Assembly (NCBI GenBank): GCA_035512155.1
Contig: DATKEN010000123.1
Span: 1-64,000 of the forward strand
Direction of reading: 5' to 3'
Origin: JABCYV01 sp035512155
GTDB taxonomy: Bacteria; Acidobacteriota; Terriglobia; Terriglobales; Acidobacteriaceae
DNA: 64,000 bases
How positions within the stretch are numbered: position 1 is the stretch's first letter; each line of letters opens with the position of its first letter. Shown piece after piece: positions 41,864 to 50,666 of the stretch. The position numbers and the translations under genes were made by a program. The notes below the pieces were generated by a model. That model was not told the DNA's origin. It saw only the letters and a list, made by a program, of their open reading frames with translations, and did no database searches.

Positions 41864-43363
41864 ATGCAGAAAATAGCCATCCTTTACGACGCCAGCCAGG
41901 CGGTGTTATCAACCTTTGATCTGGACGAGGTACTGTGGCAGATCCTCATCATTGCGCGCGAATACTTCCACCTGCAGAATGTGGCCATTCTATTGCTGGA
42001 CCCGGAAACCAACCAACTGCGCACTCGCTCCCAAATCGGCTGGGACGAGGGATTTGACCTTATTCCCTTGGCCATCGGGACCGGAGTTATCGGTACGGCT
42101 GCGCGAGAGAAGCGTCCGCTCTACGTGCCCGACGTTAGTAAAGACTCGCGTTACATCGCCTGCGGAAAGAAGACTCGATCGGAACTGGCGATCCCTCTGA
42201 TGGTAAGGGACGAGGTGGTAGGAGTGCTGGATTGCCAGAGTGAGAACCTCGACCACTTCGACTCGGAAACTATTGATCTGCTTACGCTGTTTTCGACTCA
42301 AGCCTCAATGGCGCTTCAAAATGCCCGCCTCTATACGCTTGAACGTCGCCGGGCGGCGCAGCTGGAAGCCATCAATGCCATCGCGCAACAGACGACGACA
42401 ATCCTCGACATAAAGGAATTGCTGGCCAGAGTTTGCCTGCTGATCCAGGAAAAATTCCAGGTCTCTCACGTTTCAGTCCTGTTGAAAGATGAAGAAGACC
42501 TGGTACTGCGGGCCCACCACGGAGACCTCACGCTTCGTATCCCTGAGGGTGGACGCCTTCCCGCCGGGACAGGGCTTTGGGGACGAGCTCTCCAGACTGG
42601 AAAAACCCTGATTGAAAATGACGTAGCAAGCAATCCAGATTACATTGGCTTCTACTTGGAAACCGGCTCTCGTATGTGTATTCCTCTGGTTTCTTTCGGA
42701 CAAACGCTTGGAGTGCTAATGCTCGACAGCGCTCGAGCGAGAGCTTTCAATGCCAATGACACTCAGTCGCTTGAATCCGGCGCCGACATTTGCGCTACCG
42801 CCATCCAGAATGCCAACTACGTCGAGCGCGTCCAACAACTCGCTTACCTCGATGGATTGACCGGAATCTTCAATCGCCGTTTCTTCGAATTGCGCATCGC
42901 GGAAGAAATCGAGCGCGCTCGGCGGTTCGGGGCTGGGATGGCGGTCATCATGGTGGACATCGACCAGTTCAAGCGCTTGAACGATGAATACGGCCATCTG
43001 CTGGGCGACGAAGTATTGCGCCAGGTTTCTTCGGTTTTCCATCAACAACTTCGGAAGATTGATGTGGTGTGCCGCTACGGAGGAGAGGAGTTCGCTATCC
43101 TGCTGTCGCAAACCAATGCGCAGCATGCGCTCGCCGTTGCCGAGAAGTTACGGCGTTTGATCGAGACTTGGCAGTTTCCCGGCGTGCCCCGATCGGTCAC
43201 AATCAGCGCGGGTGTTGCCAGTTGCCCTGATCACGGAAACACGCGCGACGAACTGGTGAAATCAGCAGATGCGGGCCTGTACGCAGCCAAGCAGGCGGGA
43301 CGGAACCGGGTATGCTTAATTCCGGAACCTCAAAAGAGCATGGCCCGGACAAGCGGGAAATAG
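41864..43363 (+). CDS. GAF-GAF-GGDEF diguanylate cyclase
   Basis: The 499-residue soluble protein has two GAF domains (about 20-155 and 175-320), then a GGDEF domain (about 325-490) starting LDGLTGIFNRRFFE, with an intact RYGGEEF active site and, five residues before it, RKID, matching the RXXD feedback-inhibition site. It should make c-di-GMP in response to a ligand or redox signal in the GAF domains; GAF sequences alone do not reveal it. The PilZ protein at 27738 is a possible target. Confidence 0.93.
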   Translation: MQKIAILYDASQAVLSTFDLDEVLWQILIIAREYFHLQNVAILLLDPETNQLRTRSQIGWDEGFDLIPLAIGTGVIGTAAREKRPLYVPDVSKDSRYIACGKKTRSELAIPLMVRDEVVGVLDCQSENLDHFDSETIDLLTLFSTQASMALQNARLYTLERRRAAQLEAINAIAQQTTTILDIKELLARVCLLIQEKFQVSHVSVLLKDEEDLVLRAHHGDLTLRIPEGGRLPAGTGLWGRALQTGKTLIENDVASNPDYIGFYLETGSRMCIPLVSFGQTLGVLMLDSARARAFNANDTQSLESGADICATAIQNANYVERVQQLAYLDGLTGIFNRRFFELRIAEEIERARRFGAGMAVIMVDIDQFKRLNDEYGHLLGDEVLRQVSSVFHQQLRKIDVVCRYGGEEFAILLSQTNAQHALAVAEKLRRLIETWQFPGVPRSVTISAGVASCPDHGNTRDELVKSADAGLYAAKQAGRNRVCLIPEPQKSMARTSGK

Positions 43364-43415
43364 CTCACGGCAGCCCGGGGAGGATGCCCGTTCCAATCCT
43401 CAGGGACTGACCAGC

Positions 43416-44570
43416 TCATATTTCGCTCAAGCTGTGCAGTTCACGCTCGAGCTCTTTCCGGATTTCGCTGCCCTGTTCGTGGAGTTCGCGTTCCAGTTCC
43501 TGCATTTCCTTCTTCAGTTCTTCTTGATTGTTACGGAGTTCTTTCGCGGCTCGCTCCATTTCGGGTTTGGCGCTCTCAATCTGCAAACGCATCTCACGCG
43601 CGGGTCGCTCCAGTTCAGGCTCTTCACCAGCTTTCTCAGATTCAAGCCGGCTCAGATCAATACGGGTTTCAACGTCGATATTGGGAATAGCGAATTTTTC
43701 GTCGAGAAACCCTGATTGCCGGCGTTCGGGAAGGCTGAGAGTTAGCGTCTGTTCCTTCTTGTCGCGAATGATGCTGATCTGGACGGCGTTCTCTTTGCGT
43801 CCACGCAGGGCATGGGTAAAGTCCCCCGCGTCATGGATCGGCTCGTCATTCACCCGGATAATCACGTCGCCAGCGCGAAATCCCGCCTTTTCAGCGCGGC
43901 TTCCCTTGTCCACGGAGCGTACCAGGACTCCCTGGCCGTTCTTGGCCCCGAAAAAGTCTCCCAGTTGTGGGGTGAGGTTCTCCACCATCAGACCGCTACG
44001 CGCGGAGGAGTGCACCACCACAACCGAGACTGGAATATCAATGTCGGGCATAGCCGGCATCGCTGGCATAGCGGGCATGGCAGGCATCGTTGGCATCGTG
44101 AACTTGAACTCCTTGGACTCACGCCCGGACGGGAAGGTTTTCTTGCGATCCGCAAGCTGGGCTTTGAGGGTCATGGACTGACCGTCGCGGCTGATGCCCA
44201 GCGTGACCACTCGTCCCGGCGGGATTTCGTGGATCATGCGTCGCAATTGCTCCACGCTTTCCACCCCAGATCCATTGACGGTTAGGATGACATCATGCTC
44301 TTTGATCCCGGCCTTGCCAGCAGGGGCATCCTGGTCCACCAGGGTCACTTCCACGCCGTGCTCTTCCTTTAATCTGAGTTCCCTCAAGCGATCGGGTGTG
44401 ACATCGCGGGTATCGACACCCAGGTAAGATCCGCCGCCGTAGGCTTCGTCGCTCGAAAATCCGAATACTTCTTTCGGTGGTTCAAAGGAAAAACACTGTG
44501 CGCTATAGGTTACGATGGCCAGAAACGGCAGGATTAGCACAGCTATGTGAGCCGACTTGCACATGTTCAT
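43416..44570 (-). CDS. Secreted double-PDZ protein with coiled-coil tail
   Basis: A 384-residue protein with a signal peptide (IAVLILPFLAIVTYSAQC) and two PDZ domains (about 48-140, with YLGVDTRDVTPDRLRELRL; and about 195-285, with GVLVRSVDKGSRAEKAGFRAGDV). Between them is a tandem MPA tripeptide run. The last ~75 residues are a charged coiled coil. No protease domain is present, so it is probably a binding or scaffold protein rather than a DegP enzyme. It sits 22 nt after the DUF4097 gene, last in the sigma-factor operon. Confidence 0.85.
   Translation of the reverse strand: MNMCKSAHIAVLILPFLAIVTYSAQCFSFEPPKEVFGFSSDEAYGGGSYLGVDTRDVTPDRLRELRLKEEHGVEVTLVDQDAPAGKAGIKEHDVILTVNGSGVESVEQLRRMIHEIPPGRVVTLGISRDGQSMTLKAQLADRKKTFPSGRESKEFKFTMPTMPAMPAMPAMPAMPDIDIPVSVVVVHSSARSGLMVENLTPQLGDFFGAKNGQGVLVRSVDKGSRAEKAGFRAGDVIIRVNDEPIHDAGDFTHALRGRKENAVQISIIRDKKEQTLTLSLPERRQSGFLDEKFAIPNIDVETRIDLSRLESEKAGEEPELERPAREMRLQIESAKPEMERAAKELRNNQEELKKEMQELERELHEQGSEIRKELERELHSLSEI
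44047..44097. repeat. 9-bp tandem repeat coding for MPA repeats
   Basis: Five to six copies of a 9-bp unit (plus strand approximately GGCATNGCN) encode MPTMPAMPAMPAMPAMP in the PDZ protein's linker. Copy number changes would stay in frame. Probably a flexible hinge of variable length. Confidence 0.75.
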
Positions 44571-44592
44571 CCTCCTTCCACAGAAAGATCAC

Positions 44593-45780
44593 TTATTTCG
44601 CGCGACGGAACCAGATATCCCCAGTGGTTGTGCGCACCTTCAGCACCGGCCCCCCGCCGTTCAGACTGCCGTCTGCCGTGACTGTCTTCGGACCGTAGTC
44701 TCCGCCTTCCGTTGTCACTCTGATTTCCGAGAAGTCCGAGCGAATGCTATGGCCATTGGCCACTTCGATCGAGGCTCGAATGCTGAGCGCCAGGCTCGGT
44801 GCCAGGTAAACGGTAATGTCCCCGGCTGAGGTCTCCAGCACAGAATCACTGCGCTCGCCAGTCGATGAGACAAACTTTGCGGTTATGCCACCTGCTCCCG
44901 TTTCCGCCCGGGCTGAGGGGACTCCGTTCAATTCGATGCTGCCTCCACCGGTTTCCGCGCGCACTGGTCCTTTCGCCGACGCCAGCCGGATGCTCCCCCC
45001 TCCGGTCTCAATCTCCGCCGGACCGCCAATCTCGCCCAGATCGATACTGCCTCCGCCGGTAGTGGCCTTGACGTGTCCGGCGCAACGCTCAACCTCAATG
45101 CTGCCTCCACCCGTTTCCAGGACAGCACCCTGCAAACCTGAAATCACCACCACGCTGCCGCCGCCACTTTCAGCGCTGATCTTGCCTTTCGAGGACACAA
45201 CTTTGATACTTCCCCCGCCCGTGCGCAAGCTAAGATCGCCGCCAGTCGTGCCCACATCGATGCCGCCACCGCCGGTTTCGGCATTAATCGCACCGCCAAT
45301 ATCGTCGAGATGAATACTACCGCCGCCGCTCTGGGCGTCGACCCGGCCAACAATGCCAGTGGTCGAAACACTACCGCCGTCGGTCTCCAGCTTTACCGCA
45401 TCCGTATCGCGGGGGACATTGACCGTAAATTCGCCTGAGAATCGATGTGGCCTGCCCCCTTGCCATTCGGCGACGATCCAAGCCGTATCTCCCCGGACGT
45501 AAGCGCTGACTTTGTAGGAGTCGAATTCGCGGCGGGCACTCTCTTCGGAAGACGTATAAGCACGATTGCGAACCATGTAACTGATGCCCGATTGCGAACC
45601 GCCTGCCACACGAACCGAGCCCATGTCCACCTTGATTCTGATATTTTTTGCGGCAGCGAGAGTACCGGTGATGTCCCGGGCCCAGTTTCCCCCGTCCCGG
45701 TAAACCCGCGCCTCTTGCGCCGCCGACAGCGGCAGCAACAGCAGAAGCGCCGCAACGAGTTTAGAGAACTTCTTCAACAT
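44593..45780 (-). CDS. DUF4097 family beta-repeat protein
   Basis: A 395-residue secreted protein: signal peptide (LVAALLLLLPLSAAQ), then a region with about nine consecutive repeats of 18 residues (residues ~135-300), each built around T/S-GGG-S-I/V, as expected for a right-handed beta-helix of the DUF4097 'putative adhesin' family. The C-terminal part returns to non-repetitive beta sequence. The 54-bp DNA period leaves a long open frame on the opposite strand, which is a by-product of the repeats. It is third in the sigma-factor operon. Confidence 0.88.
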   Translation of the reverse strand: MLKKFSKLVAALLLLLPLSAAQEARVYRDGGNWARDITGTLAAAKNIRIKVDMGSVRVAGGSQSGISYMVRNRAYTSSEESARREFDSYKVSAYVRGDTAWIVAEWQGGRPHRFSGEFTVNVPRDTDAVKLETDGGSVSTTGIVGRVDAQSGGGSIHLDDIGGAINAETGGGGIDVGTTGGDLSLRTGGGSIKVVSSKGKISAESGGGSVVVISGLQGAVLETGGGSIEVERCAGHVKATTGGGSIDLGEIGGPAEIETGGGSIRLASAKGPVRAETGGGSIELNGVPSARAETGAGGITAKFVSSTGERSDSVLETSAGDITVYLAPSLALSIRASIEVANGHSIRSDFSEIRVTTEGGDYGPKTVTADGSLNGGGPVLKVRTTTGDIWFRRAK

Positions 45781-45865
45781 GCCCCCTCTGTCTTGTCAGT
45801 CTTGCTGTCGAGTTTGCGCTCGAGCGGGACAGCCAAAAACGACTCTCCCTATGAGTCTCAGCAAC

Positions 45866-46801
45866 CTAGTCAATTTCTGGAAGCTGGGCCAGCCAGTTGC
45901 GGGCCTGCGACCGGATGTATGGATTCTGATCGTTTTCCGCCAGCTTCTGCAGGACCACACGCACGCTGCTGTCAGCCCGGCAAGGCTCAAGCAAATGCAA
46001 AGCCTGAGTGCGGAGACCAGGATTGGAATCGTGCATCAGAGCCTCGAGTACTGCGTCCCGGACACGCACATCATCCTTCACGTAAGGACCCAACCCCTCC
46101 AATGCCTTCAATCGCACGCCAGGATTCGAGTCATACCGCAAGGCGTAAAGCAATGCCTCGCGAACATGGGTGTCGTTGGGCTTCTGGGTCAGCAAGTCCA
46201 CCGAATCCATGCGCACGCCGGAGTTGTAGTTGTTGCGCGCGGCGAACAGAAGCAACTGCTGAATGCGCTGATCATTGAGCGAACCCTGCGCTTCCTGGAT
46301 GGAGACGGTGTCGTACTTGATGCTGATCTGGTTCGATCCCGGTTCCTGAGAGATAGAACGTATGCCGCTGATGGAGGATTCTGTCACCGGGCTCGGGACT
46401 GATACTTGACTAATGTCTGGAGGACTACCTTTCACTACCTTGTAGGTGGCTCCGATGCCGCCGGCAAAGCCCACGATGACGAGCATGGCCGCGAGGGCGG
46501 GAGAGAGACGGATCTGGCGAAACCAGGCCCCCGGATCGAACGTCAGGCGCTGCCAGAAGCCACCTTGCTCAGCGGTTTCCAGCGCTTCCTGCAGGTGCAT
46601 TCGAGAAGCCGCTACCAAGTTGGGCGTCGGTTCGTCCACCGGATACTGGGAGAGCGTGGCGTGGAGTTGGCGGCTGGCCTTCAGTTCGGCGGCGCACTCG
46701 GTGCAGCGCGCCAGGTGTTGTTCCAGTTCGTAACGAGCGTCATCGGGCAGCTCGTTGTAGATGTGCAGCAGAATGTTCTCTCGAACCCATTCGCACTTCA
46801 T
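45866..46801 (-). CDS. Zinc-binding anti-sigma factor with extracytoplasmic HEAT repeats
   Basis: The N-terminal ~40 residues form a zinc anti-sigma (zf-HC2) domain with ligands Cys3, His29, Cys33 and Cys36 (HLARCTEC). A transmembrane helix follows (LAAMLVIVGFAGGIGATYKVV, about 102-122). The C-terminal ~110 residues are HEAT-like repeats, e.g. VREALLYALRYDSNPGVRLKALEGL and VRDAVLEALMHDSNPGLRTQALHLL written here as two units, each ending with a 'SNPG-R' turn. Combination of ZAS and HEAT is unusual; the HEAT part should sense something in the periplasm. Lies 34 nt after the sigma gene. Confidence 0.88.
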   Translation of the reverse strand: MKCEWVRENILLHIYNELPDDARYELEQHLARCTECAAELKASRQLHATLSQYPVDEPTPNLVAASRMHLQEALETAEQGGFWQRLTFDPGAWFRQIRLSPALAAMLVIVGFAGGIGATYKVVKGSPPDISQVSVPSPVTESSISGIRSISQEPGSNQISIKYDTVSIQEAQGSLNDQRIQQLLLFAARNNYNSGVRMDSVDLLTQKPNDTHVREALLYALRYDSNPGVRLKALEGLGPYVKDDVRVRDAVLEALMHDSNPGLRTQALHLLEPCRADSSVRVVLQKLAENDQNPYIRSQARNWLAQLPEID

Positions 46802-46835
46802 AGTTGCACCCCCGGAGAGGGGAGGAATTCAATTT

Positions 46836-47444
46836 TCATCGCATGTCCACCAAAGCGCCACGCAATTTCTGGGTGGCGCGAAACAATGTATTTTTCGCGG
46901 TTTCTTCCGTCGTATTCAAAATTTCACCCACGGTCCGCAACTTCAGTCCGTGGTAGTGCTTCAACTCGAAAACCATACGCTCGCGGGGCGTGAGTCTCTC
47001 CAGAGCGCGATTGATTCGCCTGCCCAGTTCTCGGCGCATCAAGTCCCGCTCAGGGTTCGCGCCGGCGCGTGCATCCGGGACCTGCTCCAGCACATCGTAG
47101 GCTTCGCCATCCGCATCGACCGCGACAGGCGCATCTTCCTTCCGCACGTGCCTTTTCCGCAAGTGATCCAGGCAGAGGTTGGTAACAATGCGATAGATCC
47201 AAGTGTAGAAGGAGCACTCGAAGCGAAAGTTACCCACGCTCTTATACGCCTTCAGGAACGCGTCCTGATAAATATCCTGGGCTTCGAGCTCAGAGCCGGT
47301 CAGATGCATGGCTAGCCGCAGTACCGCCTGGTCATAGTGCCGCACCAGCTCCTCGAAGGCCGCGCGATTGCCGCGCTGCGCCTCGCGAACCAGCAGGGTG
47401 TCGTCGATACGGCCTGGACCTTGCCCAGCCATGTGGCCCCGCAT
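46836..47444 (-). CDS. ECF sigma factor (sigma-70 family)
   Basis: An RpoE-like sigma factor of about 202 residues: region 2 (FEELVRHYDQAVLRLAMHL, YQDAFLKAYKSVGNF, FYTWIYRIVTNLCLDHLRKR) and region 4 (LERLTPRERMVFELKHYHG, TVGEILNTTEETAKNTLFRATQKLR). The start is set at ATG 47444 (MRGHMAGQ) because the frame upstream to 47549 has no sigma-factor character; ATG 47432 is also possible. It heads an operon with its anti-sigma factor, DUF4097 and PDZ proteins, which are likely both co-transcribed and regulated by it. Confidence 0.92.
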   Translation of the reverse strand: MRGHMAGQGPGRIDDTLLVREAQRGNRAAFEELVRHYDQAVLRLAMHLTGSELEAQDIYQDAFLKAYKSVGNFRFECSFYTWIYRIVTNLCLDHLRKRHVRKEDAPVAVDADGEAYDVLEQVPDARAGANPERDLMRRELGRRINRALERLTPRERMVFELKHYHGLKLRTVGEILNTTEETAKNTLFRATQKLRGALVDMR

Positions 47445-47764
47445 GATGGGGTCCCGGGATCTGCTGCCTCTTTCCACCCGCTCGCTTCTCGCGTCCGGAT
47501 GGGAACGTGCGCCAACCGCTAAAGGTATTGCCCAAACATCGGCCGGCATTGCTCGTTGTCCTCGCCTAAACCGGGTGCCTTGCCGCCCTTCCCGGTTCGC
47601 ATAGCCATAGACGTGTCAGCGGTGGAACCGTGAGCAGAAATTATAGGAGTTTGGCAGGATTCTTGCTGACGTAGATGACGATCGGAGAAGGATTCAGGCG
47701 GGCTTAGGATCAGCGGGCGAGGTCCGTCCTGTGCGAAGTCGAAGCCCGCCCACACACTGCGTAT

Positions 47765-48220
47765 TTACTCCACCACCACTTCCCTCTCGATAACGACCTT
47801 CAGGTGGGTGGTCACGTCTTTGTGCAGCTTGATCGGTATGGTGAACTCACCCAAGGTTTTTAGCGGCTCGTGGAGCTGGATCTTGCGGCGGTCAATATCA
47901 AAGCCCTTCTTCGCCAGAGCGTCAGCGATGTCGCTGGACGTAACTGAACCGAAAAGCTGATCATGCTCTCCCGACCGCCGCTGGAACGCAATCGACACGC
48001 CTTCAAACTGCTTCGCCAGCGCCTCGGCGCCGGCTTTCTCCTTGGCTGAGCGGCGAACCGACGCGGCCTTCATCTGTTCAATAACCGCCTTGTTACCGAT
48101 GGAGGCCTCGATAGCCAGCTTGCGCGGGAGCAAATAATTGCGCCCGAAGCCTTCGGCAACTTTCACCACGTCGCCCCGCGAGCCCAGCTTGGGTACATCT
48201 TCTTTCAGTATGACTTCCAT
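47765..48220 (-). CDS. rplI: 50S ribosomal protein L9
   Basis: The 151-residue product starts MEVILKEDVPKLGSRGDVVKVAEG with YLLPRKLAI, the N-terminal RNA-binding domain, a long charged connecting helix (about 45-75) and the C-terminal domain with FGSVTSSDIADAL. Start at ATG 48220, preceded by GGGAG; the frame opens earlier but without L9 sequence. Third in the rpsF-rpsR-rplI cluster. Confidence 0.97.
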   Translation of the reverse strand: MEVILKEDVPKLGSRGDVVKVAEGFGRNYLLPRKLAIEASIGNKAVIEQMKAASVRRSAKEKAGAEALAKQFEGVSIAFQRRSGEHDQLFGSVTSSDIADALAKKGFDIDRRKIQLHEPLKTLGEFTIPIKLHKDVTTHLKVVIEREVVVE

Positions 48221-48329
48221 GAATGACTCCCGTTCAAAAAAAAGTCTTTGGCAGTTGTTACGACGATCTTCACGGATCGGCCTAAATCCAAGGTGATCCG
48301 TCATCCGTTCAATCCGTCGCCAGGACTTG

Positions 48330-48680
48330 TCACGATGCCCGCCCCGCAAAAGGCAGCAGAGCAATATTGCGCGCCTGCTTGATCGCCGTGGACAAGCGCC
48401 GCTGATGCGGAGTGCAGACCCCAGTCAGGCGCCGCGGAACGATTTTGCCGCTCTCCGCCACGAACTGCGCCAGCAACCGCACATCCTTGTAGTTGATGGC
48501 CTCGATTTTCTCCACGCAGAACTTGCAGACCTTCTTGCGGCGGAAATACTTGCGGCCACCTTCGCGCCCACCGCCGGGTCCAGCCGGACGAGGCGGACGC
48601 CGCTCTCCTCGGTCGGGGCGATCCCCGCCGGAAGAATGTTCGGCCATAGGTGTTGTACTTGATCTGTTTTCTTCAGCCAT
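48330..48680 (-). CDS. rpsR: 30S ribosomal protein S18
   Basis: A 116-residue S18 with the core FRRKKVCKFCVEKIEAINYKDVRLLAQFV and SGKIVPRRLTGVCTPHQRRLSTAIKQARNIALLPF. The cysteines at KVCKFC and GVC suggest a zinc-binding (C+) version. The N-terminal ~45 residues are an unconserved Pro/Gly/Arg-rich extension. Downstream of rpsF by 53 nt; no ssb gene lies between, unlike in many bacteria. Confidence 0.96.
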   Translation of the reverse strand: MAEENRSSTTPMAEHSSGGDRPDRGERRPPRPAGPGGGREGGRKYFRRKKVCKFCVEKIEAINYKDVRLLAQFVAESGKIVPRRLTGVCTPHQRRLSTAIKQARNIALLPFAGRAS

Positions 48681-48733
48681 GATGCTCCTTAAAATCAGCC
48701 ATCAGTCTTCTGTCAGTCGACCGACATGATTGT

Positions 48734-49129
48734 CTATGCCGTAACCGCAGTACTCTCTCCACCAGTTTCGGTGGGCGCGGCGGCAACTTTGCGCCGCGAT
48801 TCCTTTATAGCTTTAATCTTGTCAAGGCGCTTTTGCTCCTCATCAATGCGCACGGTCAGGAACTTGATCACCGGCTCGCTGACCCGCAAACGGCGCTCTA
48901 ACTCGTGAATGAGGCCACCGCCGCCTTCGACCGTAAGCAAAATGTACATGCCATCGTGAAATCTGCGCACCATGTACGCCAGCCTGCGCTTGCCCATTTT
49001 CTCCACACTCTTCACTTTGCCGCCCGAGGAAGTTACCGCAGACTCGAGCGTGGAAATCAGTTTGTCCTGATCTTCTTCCACCATGTCCGGGCGAACAATA
49101 AACATCAACTCATAGGTACGATCCATCAC
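48734..49129 (-). CDS. rpsF: 30S ribosomal protein S6
   Basis: A 131-residue S6: YELMFIVRPDMVEEDQDKLI, VEKMGKRRLAYMVRRFHDGMYIL and FLTVRID, with an Ala/Thr-rich tail. First gene of rpsF-rpsR-rplI. Upstream (86 nt) lies pth, which may belong to the same transcript. Confidence 0.96.
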   Translation of the reverse strand: MMDRTYELMFIVRPDMVEEDQDKLISTLESAVTSSGGKVKSVEKMGKRRLAYMVRRFHDGMYILLTVEGGGGLIHELERRLRVSEPVIKFLTVRIDEEQKRLDKIKAIKESRRKVAAAPTETGGESTAVTA

Positions 49130-49215
49130 TTTGTCTCCATCCGCCAGGGATTCTCACGCATCAGCACGGATCAAAATCCAGAATCAGATCCAGCTTCATG
49201 CATGTAAATCCGCAG

Positions 49216-49809
49216 CTAACTTCTTTCGTCTTCCTCCGGCTCGGCCTTGCGGTTGAAGCGATTCATGGCCGCGGCCGGGCCTTCCTTCAGAATCACATTG
49301 ACCGCTTCCGCGGCCTTGTCGATTACTTCATCCACCTGCTTGAGCTGCACCTTCCGGAACGGCGCCAGCAAATAAGTCATCGCATCCGCGACCTTCCGGT
49401 CTGGCGCCACGCCCAGCCGGATTCGCAAGAATTCCTGCGTACCCAGCGCACCAATCACTGACTCCATACCGTTGTGCCCCGCCGAACTTCCGCGCTGGCG
49501 GATACGGATCGCGCCCCAGGGCAAGTCCAGTTCGTCGTAAATCACAATCAGATCGGCTTCGGGTCTGATCTCGTGCTCGGCGACTAACTCACGCACTGAC
49601 ATACCGCTCCGGTTCATGAAGGTCTCAGGCTTAGCTAGGAGAACCGGTTCTGAACCGATCACCGCGCGTGCCGTCAGCGCCCGGCAGTGGCGGTTTCTTA
49701 CTTCCACCCCGCATTCGCTCGCGATGCGGTCGATGGTCAGGAAGCCCAGATTGTGCGGAGTGAACTGATATTCGATACCCGGGTTGCCCAGGCCCACGAT
49801 CAGCTTCAC
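49216..49809 (-). CDS. pth: Peptidyl-tRNA hydrolase
   Basis: Pth recycles tRNA from prematurely released peptidyl-tRNA. The 197-residue protein has the family start MKLIVGLGNPGIEYQFTPHNLGF (with the catalytic His in the PHN turn), the LLAKPETFMNRSG strand, IVIYDELDLPWGAIRIR and GSSAGHNGMESVI. Length and motifs are standard. It lies between rplY and rpsF on the same strand; the 85-nt spacer to rplY contains a palindrome at 49858-49877. Confidence 0.96.
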   Translation of the reverse strand: MKLIVGLGNPGIEYQFTPHNLGFLTIDRIASECGVEVRNRHCRALTARAVIGSEPVLLAKPETFMNRSGMSVRELVAEHEIRPEADLIVIYDELDLPWGAIRIRQRGSSAGHNGMESVIGALGTQEFLRIRLGVAPDRKVADAMTYLLAPFRKVQLKQVDEVIDKAAEAVNVILKEGPAAAMNRFNRKAEPEEDERS

Positions 49810-49857
49810 GCGCTCTCAATCTCCCCCGACGCCGTAACCTCGAGCTTCGCTCGACCT

Positions 49858-49877
49858 GACGGGCGAGGGCGCCCGTC
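49858..49877. repeat. Palindrome shared with the ispE insert
   Basis: GACGGGCG-AGGG-CGCCCGTC is a perfect inverted repeat with 8-nt arms in the pth/rplY spacer. The same 20 bases occur in reverse-complement form at 52348-52367 inside ispE. Two identical copies 2.5 kb apart mark it as a dispersed REP-like element. Confidence 0.75.
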
Positions 49878-49894
49878 GCCACACAACCGTACCT

Positions 49895-50656
49895 CTACTT
49901 CTCTTTCTTTTCTTTCTTCTCGGCCTTTTCCGCCTTTTCGGGCTTCTCGGCAGCGGGGGCGGCGCCTTCTTCGCCCTCGACCTCCTGCTTGCCCTTCTTG
50001 ATGACCTCGGGTTCGGTCGGAACCGCAGTCGACTCAGCGGCAACTGCTTCCGGAGTGGGCGCCACTTCTTCCTTGACCGTGATGATGTGCGCCACCGGTT
50101 GATTCGGGTCACTGAGGAACTTCAGCTTCGGGTCATGGGGGAGATCAGACACACGCAACACGGTGCCGAAGACTAACTCACTCACGTCGACCTCGATCGA
50201 AGACGGGATGTCGCTGGGTAAACACTCAACTTCCACTTCCCGAAAGATCTGCTCCAGAATGCCGCCCTGCTGCTTTACCCCTGCCGCCTCGCCCTTCAAC
50301 ACGATTGGGACTGCAACCTTCAGTCTCTGGTCCATGGCGATGCGTTTCAGGTCGATATGCAACAAAGCCCCTTTGATGGGCTCGTACTGCCAGTCCACGA
50401 TCATGGCCTTGGTGCGCTCTCCGCCATTCAGCGCGAGGTCAAAAATGGTATTGTGACCGGTCTGGGAATGCAGGATACGTGCCACTTGGCGAGGATCCAG
50501 ACTGACTGACAGCGCATCTTTGCCGGCGCCATAGAGGACAGCAGGAAGCTTTCCGTCTCGGCGCACCCGGCGCGCGTCGTTTTTGTTACCCGACGTACGT
50601 GGCTGCGCTTCCAAAAGACTATTTTCCGTAATGTTATTTTTGCTTGCGGTTGCCAT
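49895..50656 (-). CDS. rplY: 50S ribosomal protein L25 (Ctc/TL5 type)
   Basis: The 253-residue product has the N-terminal 5S rRNA-binding domain (GNKNDARRVRRDGKLPAVLYGAGKD), the C-terminal Ctc domain (VAVPIVLKGEAAGVKQQGGILEQ, VDVSELVFGTVLRVSDLP) and a lysine/glutamate-rich tail of about 35 residues (after PTEPEVIKKGKQE). Ends next to prs; 10 nt separate it from the prs stop, so the two genes are one unit. Confidence 0.95.
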   Translation of the reverse strand: MATASKNNITENSLLEAQPRTSGNKNDARRVRRDGKLPAVLYGAGKDALSVSLDPRQVARILHSQTGHNTIFDLALNGGERTKAMIVDWQYEPIKGALLHIDLKRIAMDQRLKVAVPIVLKGEAAGVKQQGGILEQIFREVEVECLPSDIPSSIEVDVSELVFGTVLRVSDLPHDPKLKFLSDPNQPVAHIITVKEEVAPTPEAVAAESTAVPTEPEVIKKGKQEVEGEEGAAPAAEKPEKAEKAEKKEKKEK

Positions 50657-50666
50657 AATTTCTTTC

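Noticed and set aside
44816..45313. Long plus-strand open frame with SxxPPPVS-like repeats
   Set aside because: It is the antisense of the 54-bp repeats in the DUF4097 gene; the repeat removes stops on both strands and the protein has no independent signal.
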